Positions 34,301-45,801 are shown, counted from the first letter of the stretch. The stretch is DNA of 46,849 nt from Scenedesmus sp. ARA3 (GCA_004335835.1 RWJK01000266.1:1-46849), one strand, 5' to 3'. Numbers and translations: made by a program. The notes: generated from the sequence alone by a model not told the origin.

Positions 34301-37142
34301 GCAGGGGGCTGGAGCTGAATGCATGCAGGCACACCTGGAGCTGAATGCATGCAGGCACACCTGGAGCTGAATGCATGCAGGCACACCTGCCAAAGCACAG
34401 CTGAATGCATGCAGGCACACCTGCCAAAGCACAGCGCACTGCGGCGCACTCCAGTGCTGCACACCCTCTCCCCACCTGTGCCGTTTGCTGCCTGTGCCTG
34501 CTGGCGTGCCGCCATGAAGGCCGCCACCTTGTGGCTGCCGCTGCCGCTGTCGCGTGGTACCAGCCCCTCCTCTGTGATGATGCCCTCCACCAGGCGGCCC
34601 GGGGTCACGTCAAAGCAGGGGTTCCACACCTGCACAGGCCGGACGCACATTGTTATCACCTGCGGCGGCTGCTCAACAGTGGCGACATGGAACAGCTCGT
34701 GCAGCCACCTGGTGACATTCTGGCCCCGACTTGTTACCCGGTTGTGTGCCGAGACTGAATGCCAAAACAGCGTTCAAACTGACTGTATGACAATTGATGT
34801 CAGCAGCTGCTGTCATTGCATGGGTACTTGCTATGCAGTGGCGCCTGCTGCACTGTGGCTGCCCCACTGCCAGCTCACGTCGATGCCCTCCACCACCACG
34901 CGCTGGCCCTTGAAGTGGGTGATCTCCTCAGCGGGGCGCTGCTCGATCTCAATCTCCTCGCCAGTGGCCAGCCCCGCGTCCAGCGTGGTGGTGGGCGCAG
35001 CAACAAAAAAGGGGATGCCGTGCGCAGCAGCAGCCACTGCGTGCGAGAAGGTGCCGATCTTGTTGGCTGTGTCGCCGTTGGCCACCACCCTGTCCGCGCC
35101 CACCACCACTGCATCCACCTTGCCCTGCGCCATGAGCGCTGCTGCTGCGCTGTCCACCAGCAGCGTGGCGGGCAGCCCGTCATGCACCAGCTCAAACGCA
35201 GTCAGCCGAGCACCTGCGGTTGCCAGCGACGAGACACTGGTGTTGGCGCTTGAAAACATGCAACATGCACCGAAGTGGCTCCCAAAACATGGGAGACTGG
35301 ATGCCAGTTTAAGGGCAAGCACACTTTCAAAGGCAAGCACAACCTGTGCTGCTTGCAGAACAGCACCTGACATCAAGCAGCTGCTGGCTTCACACGCCGC
35401 TGCTGTGGGTGATTGTTACAGCAGAGCAGGCTACCAGTCTCTTCCCTGATTACGCCAGGGCGCTGTTGGAGACCCTTGCCTAGCCTTGCCAGCGCCGCCG
35501 CTGCTGCTGCCGCTGCCGCGCACCCCTGAGCACCCGCCTCACCCTGGTTGTAGGGGCGCGTCTCACACGCGTAGCAGCGCTCCAGCCTGCCCTGCTCGTG
35601 GAGCGCGCGCACCACACCCAGCGCAGTGCCGTACCCAGCTGTGGCCAGGCTGCCTGTGTTGCAGTGCGTGAGCACGGTCACCTTGCCGCCAGGCCGCGCG
35701 TTGGCCTTGCCGCGCGCAGCAACTGCCGACAGCAGCGCGGCAGCACCTGCTGCGCCAATTGCCTGCACAATGACACGCGTGGGGCCATGCACGTGTGTGA
35801 TGCCATGAGTAAAACATACATGCCAGGTAGAACTGCTAGGTGTGCGCTTTCACCCAGCCCAGCCAACAATGAGTACGTGTTGCAGCTACGGTCAGCCAAG
35901 CTTGCAGTACGTTGCGGTGGCGCAGCCACGTCTGCTGTTGCTACTGAGAGCCCAACTTTGTCAAGCAGAAATAGTGCACAATGCTACTTGCCTCGCGTGC
36001 TGCTATGCAACACTGCCCGCATGGTGCTGCACAGGCAGTGCCCTCACGAGTGCCCTCACGAGTGCCCTCACGAGTGCCCTCACGAGTGCCCTCACGAGTG
36101 CCCTCACGGCATTTGCAAACAACTGCGCTACATCCTGCAGCATGCCGCCTCACCTTGTTTGCTGCAATGTCCTGCTCCAGAGTGGCCTCCGCTGCTGCCA
36201 CCACTGCTGCTGTCACAGTCTCTGCTGTGGCGCCCTGCTGCGCTGCTGCCTCTGCTGCCACTGCCTTGAGCTTGACAGCAGAGTCAGCCAGGTTCACGGC
36301 GGTGGGCCGGCTGCACGGCAGGCAGCAGCGGTTGTGGTGGCAGCAACATGCTCATCATGCAGTCGCTGTTCAGCTGCTGGCACAGCACACAAGGCAATGC
36401 TGCTGAACACCACGAGTGCTGACTAAGCATCATGCACAGGAGAACAACAGGCAACCAACAGCCATCTGCACAGGCAGAGCGCCAAGCACTGTCTTTGCCG
36501 CCACAGGGTTCTGGTACACGCCTGTAGCTGTTGCGCATGCCGCTCGTCCTGTGCATGTGTTGTGGCAGCCACCCCAGCATGCGTGCCACAAGCCATGCTT
36601 CGTGTGCTGCTTGTGTTGTGGAGTTTTGCTGCCAAGCTGCTGCCGCTGCCCTGCCACAACCTTGCTGCTGCTGCTGTGCCTCTGACCCCCCCACCTGGTG
36701 ACCAGGCAGTCCATGGTGGAGGCCACGTCATCCAGGCAGGCCTGCACGCTGGCGTACTGCTTGCCGCGCCCGCCACTGATCAGGTGCACAGCCAGCGCCA
36801 GCGCACCAGTCACACCAATGGCTGGAGCACCGCGCACCACCATATCCTGAAGGGGTGGTAGGCAGCAGCAGCATGCAAGCCTGCTGCATGAGTGTGCTTG
36901 CTGGCTGGAGCTGTAGTGCTAGTGACACCGAGGCACCAGCACACTCGACGGGCGCCGGTCGTTCATGAATTCACAACACTCAAAGGCATCAGAAGAAGCC
37001 CGGAACCCACCTTGATCTGTTGCCATGCCGCCTTCGGGTCTGGAACGTCTAGGTAGACAGTCTCGTATGGCAGCAGGCGCTGGTCCAGCAGCTGCAGCTG
37101 CCCATCTGCGTACTTGATAGCTTGAAGTTTGTTTTCAGGCAT
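31302..37142 (-). CDS. mtnA-mtnK: MTR-1-P isomerase / MTR kinase fusion
   Basis: Bifunctional methionine-salvage enzyme. The C-terminal kinase should phosphorylate 5-methylthioribose, and the N-terminal isomerase should convert the product to methylthioribulose-1-phosphate. Thirteen exons chain in phase to 840 residues: 37142-37011, 36846-36695, 36310-36154, 35762-35543, 35213-34879, 34629-34476, 34165-33996, 33779-33633, 33417-33233, 32959-32722, 32335-32127, 31913-31744, 31555-31302. The MtnA half (about 1-383) has [20 protein letters not shown], catalytic C181 in [19 protein letters not shown]261 in [16 protein letters not shown], and [10 protein letters not shown]. The MtnK half (about 395-840) has [41 protein letters not shown], catalytic D623 in [10 protein letters not shown], metal-site IDPEFAF (639-645) and [15 protein letters not shown]. 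Both halves are full length with no missing key residue. No stop, start or intergenic gap separates them, and the joining exon (34629-34476) carries the end of MtnA. No transit peptide is evident, so it is probably cytosolic. Confidence 0.95.
34309..34434. repeat. 26-bp minisatellite in an mtnA-mtnK intron
   Basis: Three identical 26-base units (34309-34334, 34335-34360, 34361-34386), containing the palindrome TGCATGCA, then a 34-base variant unit and a partial one. It lies in the intron between the isomerase-terminal exon and the first kinase exon, that is, at the fusion joint. Confidence 0.9.
36039..36110. repeat. 12-bp tandem repeat in an mtnA-mtnK intron
   Basis: Five perfect copies of a 12-base unit (TGCCCTCACGAG) and a sixth differing at the last two bases. 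It lies in the intron between the third and fourth exons. The unit length is a multiple of three and stays open on the minus strand, but both flanking splice sites fit better if it is intronic. Confidence 0.95.
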
Positions 37143-37525
37143 GCTGTCTGGCAGAGATTGCTGCAATTAGTCGATTCCAGACTGGTGCCCCCCACCGGAC
37201 ACAGCAAGTGGGGCTGATTAACTACTACAAGAATATCACATAGATTATTGGCGCGATCAGGAGCACCATAACCTGGAATGGGTGCCAATGAGTCTAGTTG
37301 CCACTGTCATTTCTGAAAAACAGTCAGCTTGTCGCTCCAAAAGCTTGCAGGAAAAGGCTTGCAACATATATCAGGAGACTTCAAATGTGTTTACGCAGTC
37401 GCTTAGACTCCGAAAGCAGCACCATTATTGCCGTGTTGCGACGATTTGGTGGCACCCCGCTGCTTCCACACAACTGAAAGTCATATAGAGAGTATTTCTC
37501 TCTATTTTCATTTTTCATTTTTCAA
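37143..37525. promoter_or_regulatory. Divergent promoter region, mtnA-mtnK and rimO
   Basis: Only 383 bases separate the start codons of two genes transcribed away from each other, so both core promoters and leaders must lie here. The right half is AT-rich for this genome (37480-37525 has T-rich runs just before the rimO start). No TATA box or motif can be assigned with confidence. Confidence 0.6.
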
Positions 37526-40500
37526 ATGCAACAGTCATTGCTACAACGGGTCCGTGGGGCGCAGCCTTGTGGATGTAGTAGCAGCAGCAGCAGCAGTCAC
37601 CATGGACCACACAGGCGCATGCCAGTCAGGCTAGCTGCGGCCAGCCCTGCTGACACTGAGACAGCCAGCACCAGTGCCACCAAGAAGGTCTCATTGGTGT
37701 CTCTGGGCTGCCCCAAGAACTTGGTAGATGGTGAGCACTCAGCAGCCAGGCATGCTGGCTGTGCTGACACATCCCATGTTGCCATCAACAAGTAGTGAAT
37801 GTCAAACTGGTGCTCAACTGCCCTGTCTGTGACTTTGCTTGGTGCCTGGCTCTGTTGAGGTTCAATGTTAATGCTGTCATGTAAAGCAGTTGGTTATCTG
37901 CACACTGGGAATGGGCATCTGCATTCACACTGCTTGAGCAACACCAGCCCTGGCTGTATGCCCCCGCCCCTCCCAGGCGAGGTGCTGCTGGGCGACCTGG
38001 CGCGGGCCGGCTTCAGCATCACGGCCGAGCACGAGGAGGCTGACGCCATCCTGGTCAACACCTGCGCCTTCGTGGAGGACGCCAAGGCGGAGAGCCTCGA
38101 GGTTGGCGGGGCGCTGGCGGCAGCTGCGGCGCGGCTGGCAGCTGAGTCACGCGCGTGCCACGGGGCACAGCCCAGCATCTGCAGCACAGCAGCACACCAC
38201 ATGTCCGGTGGAAGCAGCCCGGCTGTGACACACAACAGCGCAACACTTGGCTGAACATTGCAGTGCAGGCAAGGCAGCATCAGCAGTGCAACTGGCAGAA
38301 CATCAGCCTGACAAGCACATTCAGGACAAGCCAGCATGCATCATCTGCTATGCGCAAGCTTAGTGCTTGCATGTGCATCTGACGGTACTGCATATGGGTA
38401 GCAGCAGTGGCTGCTTGGCAGGCGTTCGCGTCATGCTGCTCACCCGCTGCCGCCGCTGCTGCTGCCAGGCCATCGTGGAGGCTGCCGGGCTCAACGCTGA
38501 CGGCAAGCGCCGCCAGGTGGTGGTCACGGGCTGCCTGGCGCAGCGCTACGGGCCGACGCTGGCCAGCGACCTGCCCGAGGCCGACCTGGTGATGGGCTTC
38601 CAGGCCTACGGGGGGCTGCCCGCGGCGCTGGCGCAGCGCCTGGGGATGCCAGTCAGCAGCAGCAGCAGCGACGCAGGCAGCAATGAACCCAGCAGCAGCA
38701 GCAGAGTGCAGGTAGGAGCGACAGCTGCGTGGCGAGGCTGCCTGCAGAGCTGTTGCAGGGTTTAGAGGGCTCAGGCTCCCTGTACACACCTGGGTTCAGC
38801 TGTCGGTTCTGCCAGCAGTTGTTAACCATGCATGTTGCAGGCTTCTTGTGCCAGCCGTGGTGTGGTCTGTTGTCGTTATCAAGGCTGTGGTGATGCAGCT
38901 GTGCTGACAGACTTGCTGTCTCTGCTGCAGGTAGGGGATGCCACTGTGCCGTTCAGGCCTGAGTGGGACAGACACAGGTGCGCTCACGGCAGTCAACGGT
39001 CTCAGCAGCAAGCGCAACAGCAGCGCAGCTTCAGACAGACAGACAGCAGTGACAACAGCAGCAACATGATGCAGAGTACACCGCCTGCAGTGCAACAGCA
39101 GTGCGCTGAGATTCTGTCAGCAGTGCAATCTTCAATTGTGGCTGTGGAGCATCCACACGCACCCTGCTATGCAGCAACTGTTGACAAGCTCTTCCTGCTG
39201 CTGGCGCTGCTTCCGCTCCTGTCTCTGCTGCCACGCCGGCACCCACAGGCTGACGCCGCGCCACACGGCCTACCTGCGCGTTGCTGAGGGCTGCAACCAC
39301 GCCTGCACCTTCTGCGCCATCCCCGGCTTCCGCGGCAAGTTCCGCAGCAAGGCCTGGGGCGCGGTGCTGGAGGAGGCGGAGAGGCTCGTTGCGTCTGGGG
39401 TGGTGGAGCTCAACCTCATCGCCGAGGACACCAACCAGTACGGTCAGGACAGGTGCGGGGAGGGGCGACACGCTGCATCTGCTTTATAACACCGTTACAA
39501 TGTGATTTGTCAGCAGGAGCAGCAGCTGTGCCTCATGAGCATGTGTGCTGCGCTTCATTGACACAGACAAGTTCGTCTTGCACAGCTTGTGCACAGCACA
39601 CATAATGAAAGCAACTGCATCTTGCCTGTTTTGTGGCGTCTGCTGACGCTCTGCCGCCTGCCCTCCTGGCCCACTGCCCTTCCTGCCAGGCGTGACGGGC
39701 GCGGCCTGGCGCAGCTGCTGTGTGAGCTGTCCGCGCTGCCCGGCCTGCGCTGGCTGCGCATCCTGTACGCCTACCCCAGCTACTTTAACGACGAGCTGGT
39801 CGCGGAGATCGCGACAAACCCCAAGGTGCGGCCCGCTGCACTGGCGGCACAGAAGACACCCTGCAACAGCGGCAGCATCAACAGGACCAGCGGGAGCCGC
39901 ACAAGCAGCAACAGGAGCAACTGCAGCTCCAACACCAGCTGCTACATCAGCAGCAGCAATAGTCGCAGCCGCAGCAACAGCTTTGTCCAGCCAACCCTGC
40001 AAGGGTGCTGCCTGGAGATTGATGCCAGTGGTGACAGCAGCCACCACAGCAGCAGCAGGACCAGCAGCAGCAGCAGGACCAGCAGCAGCAGCAGGACCAG
40101 CAGCATACCTGCAGCTGGAAGCAACCACAATTACAGCAACGCGCAGTTGGATTAAGCTATTCTGTGAAATTGTGAAATCTCGTATGCCTGCGCCTGTCTG
40201 TCACGTTTGAGCCTGCTTGCTGGCCCTGGATTTGACTTTGATCTTTCACCTGGTCCCCACAGGTGTGCAAGTACATCGACATGCCGCTGCAGCACATCAA
40301 CAACCTCACGCTGCTGGCCATGAACCGGCCGCCCCAGGCGCACACCAAGGCGCTGCTGGCCAAGCTGCGCGACAACATCCCGGGGCTGGCGCTGCGCACC
40401 ACCTTCATCACAGGTGGGGGCATGCAGGGCAGCAGGTGCTGTGGCACGCTGCACGCGCTCTGCTGGTGGTCACCGAAGCATTGCTGGCTGCAGCATGCGT

Positions 40501-41638
40501 CATGTCGTTGCGACACAAACAAGTCATGGTCTGCAACAGCCTGTATGAAGCCATGTATTGCGCATCTGCTGCCCCTGCCGCCTGCCCCGCCGCTGTGCTG
40601 CGCGCGCCAGGCTTTCCTGGCGAGAGCGACGAGGCGCACCGCGAGCTGGTGGACTTTGCGCGCGAGTTCAGGTTTGAGCGCGCAGGCGCCTTTGCCTACA
40701 GCGAGGAGGACGGCACGCCAGCGGCGGAGCTGCCGGAGCAGGTGCCCCAGCGCGTCAGGTGCGTGGCTGGAGCGGCCTGTGCACTGTGCCAAGGCTTGGG
40801 TTGGGTGGCTGGCTGGGCAGCCGTGCAACTAGCTGGCACTGCTTGGCGGTGTTCATGCTGTTTGGAGTTCAGCCCTTCCGGTGTTGTTAGCTGTGCAGCA
40901 CTCGCATTGTGTGTTGACTTCACGCTGCCGCTGCTCTACGTGCTCATGCCAAACTGCGACTGTGGCCACGTGCTGCGCCACGCTGCACATGACGCTTGAC
41001 TGCTGTTCACAGCAAACTCAGTGTATGTGCACGTGTTAACCACCCTGTGCAGGCAGCGGCGGCGTGACGAGCTGGTGCAGGTGCAGCAGGGCATCAGTGA
41101 GGCGTTTGCGGCCAGCCTTGTCGGGCAGGAGGTGAGGCGCACAGGCTGGCAGCAGGCTGCTGGCATCTGCAGGCGCACAGTGTGACAGCTGCTCCTCAAG
41201 TGATCAAGTCAACGCGTGCTCTTGTATTTCATTGGTGCCATCCATTGCTGCACGCAGTTGAGTAGACTGCCGTGTTGCTTGCTGGCCACATTATTTAAAC
41301 ACTGCATGGTCCATAGAGCCATGTCTTGCTTCAGCATGAATGCCTGTCTTTGCTGCATTGCAACCTTCTTGGGCCAAGGTCCAGTCTCATCTGTATGTGC
41401 TGTGCTACTGCGCTGTGATGTGCTGCAGATCGACGTACTAGTTGACGGGGAGAACGAGGACGGCTGGCTGTTTGGGCGCACGCAGTGGGACGCGCCTGAC
41501 GTGGACCCCATCGTGTTCCTCAGCGAGCCGCCAGCCAGCGCAGCAGCAGGCATAGCGCCGCTGCAGGTGGGCCAGATGCGGCGCTGCAGGGTGTCAGGCA
41601 CATCCCTGTTCGACCTGGAAGCGTACCCAGTGGAGTGA
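37526..41638 (+). CDS. rimO: RimO-type methylthiotransferase, probably plastid
   Basis: Radical-SAM enzyme; the bacterial relative adds a methylthio group to an Asp of ribosomal protein S12. Ten exons chain in phase to 515 residues: 37526-37730, 37977-38101, 38469-38711, 38931-38977, 39249-39452, 39690-39825, 40263-40413, 40611-40758, 41053-41131, 41429-41638. The first 40 residues are Arg/Ser-rich and lack acidic residues (ending RMPVRLAAAS), as in an organelle transit peptide. The auxiliary cluster cysteines are C62 (SLGCPKN), C98 (NTCAF) and C132 (TGCL). The SAM cluster is C222, C226, C229 (EGCNHACTFCAIPGFRGK). Later motifs are DMPLQH, TTFITGFPGE and EEDGTPA, followed by a C-terminal TRAM-like domain (VLVDGENEDGWLFGRT). 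SLGCPKNLVD and DMPLQH favour RimO over MiaB, which has YGCQMN. A Ser-rich linker separates the first domain from the SAM domain. Start chosen as the ATG that opens the leader; M32 is an alternative. Confidence 0.93.
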
Positions 41639-41791
41639 CGCAGCTATGGGGACTGTGCCACCACAGCCGTGCGCATGCAGTGGATCAACTGGTGTGCTTA
41701 GCCCAGGCTGGTCATGGTGTTCCAGGCTGGCTGTTTAAAAGCAGCTGCATGCTTCTACAAAGCTCCAGCACGGGTTTTGCTGCGAGTGCGC

Positions 41792-41965
41792 ATGCCTCAC
41801 AGCATCACCGTGTTGGAGGCCCACGTGGAGGCGTTGCTCAGGGCCTGGTATGAGCAGCGGTTGGACATGGTTTGGCGCCTTTGTTATGACGCCCGTAGCA
41901 GCGTCTGCTGGTTTCACCCATTGATTGCCAACATTCTTTATGCTGGTGTTTCGGCGATGGTGTAA
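41792..41965 (+). CDS. Possible small ORF downstream of rimO (57 aa)
   Basis: An open frame of 57 codons starting MPHSITVLEAHVEALL and continuing with a mixed, non-repetitive composition (AWYEQRLDMVWRLCYD). Its stop overlaps a TGTAA pentamer at 41961-41965 that could be the rimO poly(A) signal. It could be part of the rimO 3' UTR, a remnant exon or a real micro-gene. No family is recognised. Confidence 0.25.
   Translation: MPHSITVLEAHVEALLRAWYEQRLDMVWRLCYDARSSVCWFHPLIANILYAGVSAMV
41961..41965 (+). terminator. TGTAA poly(A) signal for rimO
   Basis: TGTAA about 320 bases past the rimO stop, nearly the same distance as for Argonaute, and before the next gene at 42159. Confidence 0.45.
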
Positions 41966-42158
41966 CGAAAGATCACTTCAGCTGCGATTTTGAAGACGGT
42001 CCAGGCTTACTTGCTTCGCATCGCCTGTGCAACTCTGGATGCAGTTGCAGTGTTGACCACCGTGCAGTGCTGCTTTCGGTACAAATTGGATTTTGTCGAT
42101 CGCTGCAAACCCGTGGGTTGGGTCATCCTGTGGCGCTACAGTAAAGCGTACCCGCAGC

Positions 42159-45100
42159 ATGCAGGAGCAGCAGCAACAGCAGGACACCGCGGTCACCATC
42201 GGGCAGCAAGACACGGTGTCTGCCCACCACCGCGCAGCAGGCCAGGCTTACTTTGACTCGGTTCTAGCCAAAGCTAAGCAAGGCGCAGACCCCTTTGCGG
42301 CAGAGCCTCCCAAGAAAGGCAGCAGTACAGCAGCAGCAGTGGAGGTCTTGCACCCAGATGTTGCTGCGTTTGGTGCGACTCTCGAGCGGCACAGGACTCT
42401 GCTGCTGGCTAGTGCACTCATTGTGTCTCAGGCGTTCTCTTGGGTGCTGATCAAGGTAACATGGCACCTCTGAACAGGGCGCGGCAAGTGCTGTACAGCA
42501 ACATGTTGCATGATCCTATTGCAGCTGCGCAGCTGTGTGCTGTAGCGCGCTTGCAGCAGCCTGGCATGCATAGACGCCGCAGACATACAGCAACATTCTT
42601 GCGTGCATGTGACTAATTGACACCATAAACCAGGCAACCACACTTGCCAGGCTTCGCTGTAGCAAAGCACTTAGCAGCTGCATCACATACACTTGTTCAC
42701 TCTGCTGGCAGTTATCGCCGCAGTCACTCTCACCACAAGGTACCAGCAGGCAGCACAGGTTACTAATGTCAGACAGCAGACTGTCATAGCATGCATCAAC
42801 CAGACACAACACATCACCATCACCAGTGCACCCGCAACATATCTGCACGCATTATCCTGTGCATTGTGTGCACTGCAGGGTGCCCTGAACTCCATGCACA
42901 CGCCAGGAGTGCTGGCCTTCTTGCATCTGCTGGCGGCAGCTGTCGTGCAGCTGGTACTGGCAGCATGGCAGGTGACAGAACCACCACATATGTCCTCCAA
43001 GGCAGTCAAGGGTTCCTTGGTGCAAGCGACGTTCAGTGGCGTGCAGGTAGGTGCACCCACCCCATGTGTGGTTGCTGTTGTAGTTCCAGCGCCGCATTGG
43101 CGTTATCCGCGTGGCAAATGTACCTACAACAGCTGATGCTGATGCATGTTGAATTGCTGACGTGGTGCCAGCATGCGTTGATGGCAGCAGCTGGACACGC
43201 TACACATTTGTTAGGGTTTCCAGGTTTTCAGTGCGTCCATGTGTGTTTGTTGTCATGTACAAATCAGAGTCTATGCGTTGAGCCGCAACACCCAGTGCAC
43301 GCTGCCAAGTCAGCTGTTCACTTTGTCTGCCACACCAACACATTATGAAAATGTGCTTCAATTGTACCAACTGCAGGTGGTGCTGGTCTCAGGTTATTTG
43401 CTGCATGGCAGTGTGTACACACTACTGTGCTGGGTGACGGTGCTGCCGCTGCTGATCAGCTACTCTCGAGCTGCCGACGCCAACATGAAAACAATGGATG
43501 TGACAGTGCCACAACATTTGCGTGTGCCGCTGGTTGTGGCTTGCCTGGGTCTCTGTAAGTGATGTGTTTGGCATGCAACTGATCAACTTGTCACTCCTGA
43601 AGTTATTGGACAGAATGTCCAACATGGTGTAGCAGTCGGCTGACGCTCGTTGCATGCAACATGTGTGTTGCTAACGCGTTGCTGTCTATGTATCCCCAAA
43701 ATCAACACAGAGTTGAGACCTTCGGCTTGCCAATGCGCTATGCAAACAAGCACACTATCCTTTCACTTTACGCAAAAGCATATAACACCAACTATGTTGA
43801 TTTGTGCTGCAGGCATGGAGATGTTTGCGGACCAACACCTGGCAGTGCTGCCCCTACTCTTGTTGTGTGGTTGGGGCACAACACAGGCGCTACAGCACGT
43901 ATGGCAACAGTTGAAGGTTGATGCTACACTTGGTCATCGCATTATGGGTGAGCAACTATCGGTCTACAAGCAATTTGATTAGCTGTGAGTCCTGGCACCA
44001 TCATCTATGATGCACACTTCGCATGTCAAAATCGCCCGATATTCCAACATGGACAACAATAACATGACCTTTCTGCGGGGTGAAGGGCGCCCTTCTGATG
44101 TGAAACAGTTACCTTGCTTCAAGTGCATAGTAAACCAATATAGAGCATAGTAACATGCGAGTTGCTGTTGACAATCCGTACGGTGCGTTCACGACCTAGG
44201 CCTGGCAAGTGCTGATTGTTGGCAGATGCATAACACTGTTGCGCATTATGCTTGCACATAGCCCATGATGTCACAACAGTCTTTCAGCGCCAGAACCAGC
44301 TTCAGTCCTGCTTGCATGTTGTAAACTGCAAACCCTTCTTTTACAACGGCAACAACTATATCAAGATTCTGAGGTATGCGGATTAAAAGCCTTGTGCACG
44401 GAGGTGCAATGAGTACTACATGCATGTCCACGGTTAGCATGGTTGTGATACAAACGGTTGAATGCATCTTAGCAGCTTGCTTTGCAAATGCGGCTTGCCT
44501 CTATGGCGTTCCATCGATGTCTCGAGCTTACGCCCTGTCACCTGCCGTTTTGCTGTAGACCCCGAGTTCTTGTACCGCGTACGTGCGTTGAGCGACCTGG
44601 AAGATGGCTCGAGCCCATCCACCATCAGCTTCATGGCTGCCTGCCTGCCGGCCCTGCCCGCATTGGTCTTGGGCCTAGCTTGCTTAGAAGGGCGAGACTT
44701 GGTGAGCCGTTGCCATTGCCTTACTTGTCGTCTCTCTGATGAGTTATCAACCTCAAATGTAGTCACGCATGTTGTGCAGAGTCTGGAATGCTGGTGGACT
44801 TGGGTTCTGTTGTTGATGTCGGTGCAACTCTCTTTAGTCATTGATCGATATGCTTCTGCATTTGTGCTGTTTTGGGGACGATGCTGTCTTGCGCAGGTCG
44901 AGCACGAGCCCTCAGTCCCAACGCTGTCGGTGCTGCTGTTCTCATGCTTGGCTTTTGCCAGTGCTACGTGCCTACGAGTCATGCTTGCTTATCAGCTACA
45001 ACACTTGTCGGAGTTGCGCGGTGTGCTAACCGCTGCCGCGGCAATACTTGCCATCGTGTTGGACTTCATGGTGAGCATGCTGCAAGCGGCGACCTTGCTG

Positions 45101-45617
45101 CCGCATGTAAAACTGCATTGCCGTGCCATGCCATGTATGTTTTTGCAGCCATGAACGCTGAAAGTACCACCCATCATCTATACTTGGGTTGCTGGTGCTG
45201 GCGTTGGCGCGTGTTGGAATTGACAACTACTGGATTTTTGGACATGTTGCCATAACTTGTGTTGATGTCGTCAACGCACGAGCATCTCCTTGAACCTCAA
45301 CAAGTAGTTATAAAACAACTTGTATAGTGTGCATATAGCATGCGATTGCCTTCATTGACATTGTAGTTGAATTAGGCAACACATATTGCTTGCACAAATA
45401 CACAACCAATGATGTCGCTGCCACTATTCGTGAAGGGAATGCTCCAACATGCTATCACCATTTGCCCATGCTGCGCATTTCATGGTGTTCGCAGGAGCGC
45501 GCCCATGAGTTGGGATGGCTTTGTCTCATTGGCGTGAGCTTAGCAGTCTCCGGAAGCATGATGGTTCACGTGCTGCGGTGGAAGGCAACCAAGGTGCCCG
45601 AGCTGCATGCATTGTAA
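42159..45617 (+). CDS. Multi-pass membrane protein, DMT/nucleotide-sugar transporter-like
   Basis: Seven exons chain in phase: 42159-42455, 42879-43046, 43377-43554 (or 43224-43554), 43813-43947, 44559-44701, 44897-45070, 45495-45617, giving 405 residues (456 with the longer exon 3). The N terminus is soluble and Gln-rich. Hydrophobic segments follow in order: LLLASALIVSQAFSWVLI, VLAFLHLLAAAVVQLVLA, VVLVSGYLLHGSVYTLL, LRVPLVVACLGL, HLAVLPLLLLCGW, FMAACLPALPALVLGLA, LSVLLFSCLAFASATCL, GVLTAAAAILAIVLDFM and LGWLCLIGVSLAVSGSMMV. The pattern (first helix pair around a short loop with GALNSMHTP; a late ELRGVLTAA helix; a final LIGVSLAVSGS helix) resembles nucleotide-sugar transporters and related DMT proteins of the Golgi. 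The family call is by pattern only and the substrate cannot be named. An upstream in-frame ATG at 42093 is an alternative start. A TGTAA at 45797 is 180 bases past the stop. Confidence 0.72.
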
Positions 45618-45796
45618 AGGGTATCACGAAGGGTTGGTGGCTTTAACCTGGTGACACCATCAATGTGTACCAAGTTGCATTGGAACTCAAAGCATTGTGG
45701 GTGGGTTTGACGCGACCTTCAGACATGTACGTTTGGCCTTGCTTGCACCACCACAACTTGCAAGCTTTGTTGCGCCATCAACAAGTGTTTTGGTGT

Positions 45797-45801
45797 TGTA
45801 A
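45797..45801 (+). terminator. TGTAA poly(A) signal for the membrane-protein gene
   Basis: Downstream TGTAA pentamer in AT-rich sequence. Another TGTAA overlaps the stop codon itself but is too close to serve alone. Confidence 0.45.

Noticed and set aside
36039..36110. CRISPR-like array
   Set aside because: The 12-base units are directly adjacent with no spacers, inside an intron of a eukaryotic gene; it is a minisatellite.
42693..42750. Extra hydrophobic exon in the membrane-protein gene
   Set aside because: It has plausible splice ends, but its phase does not match both neighbours, so it was left in the intron.
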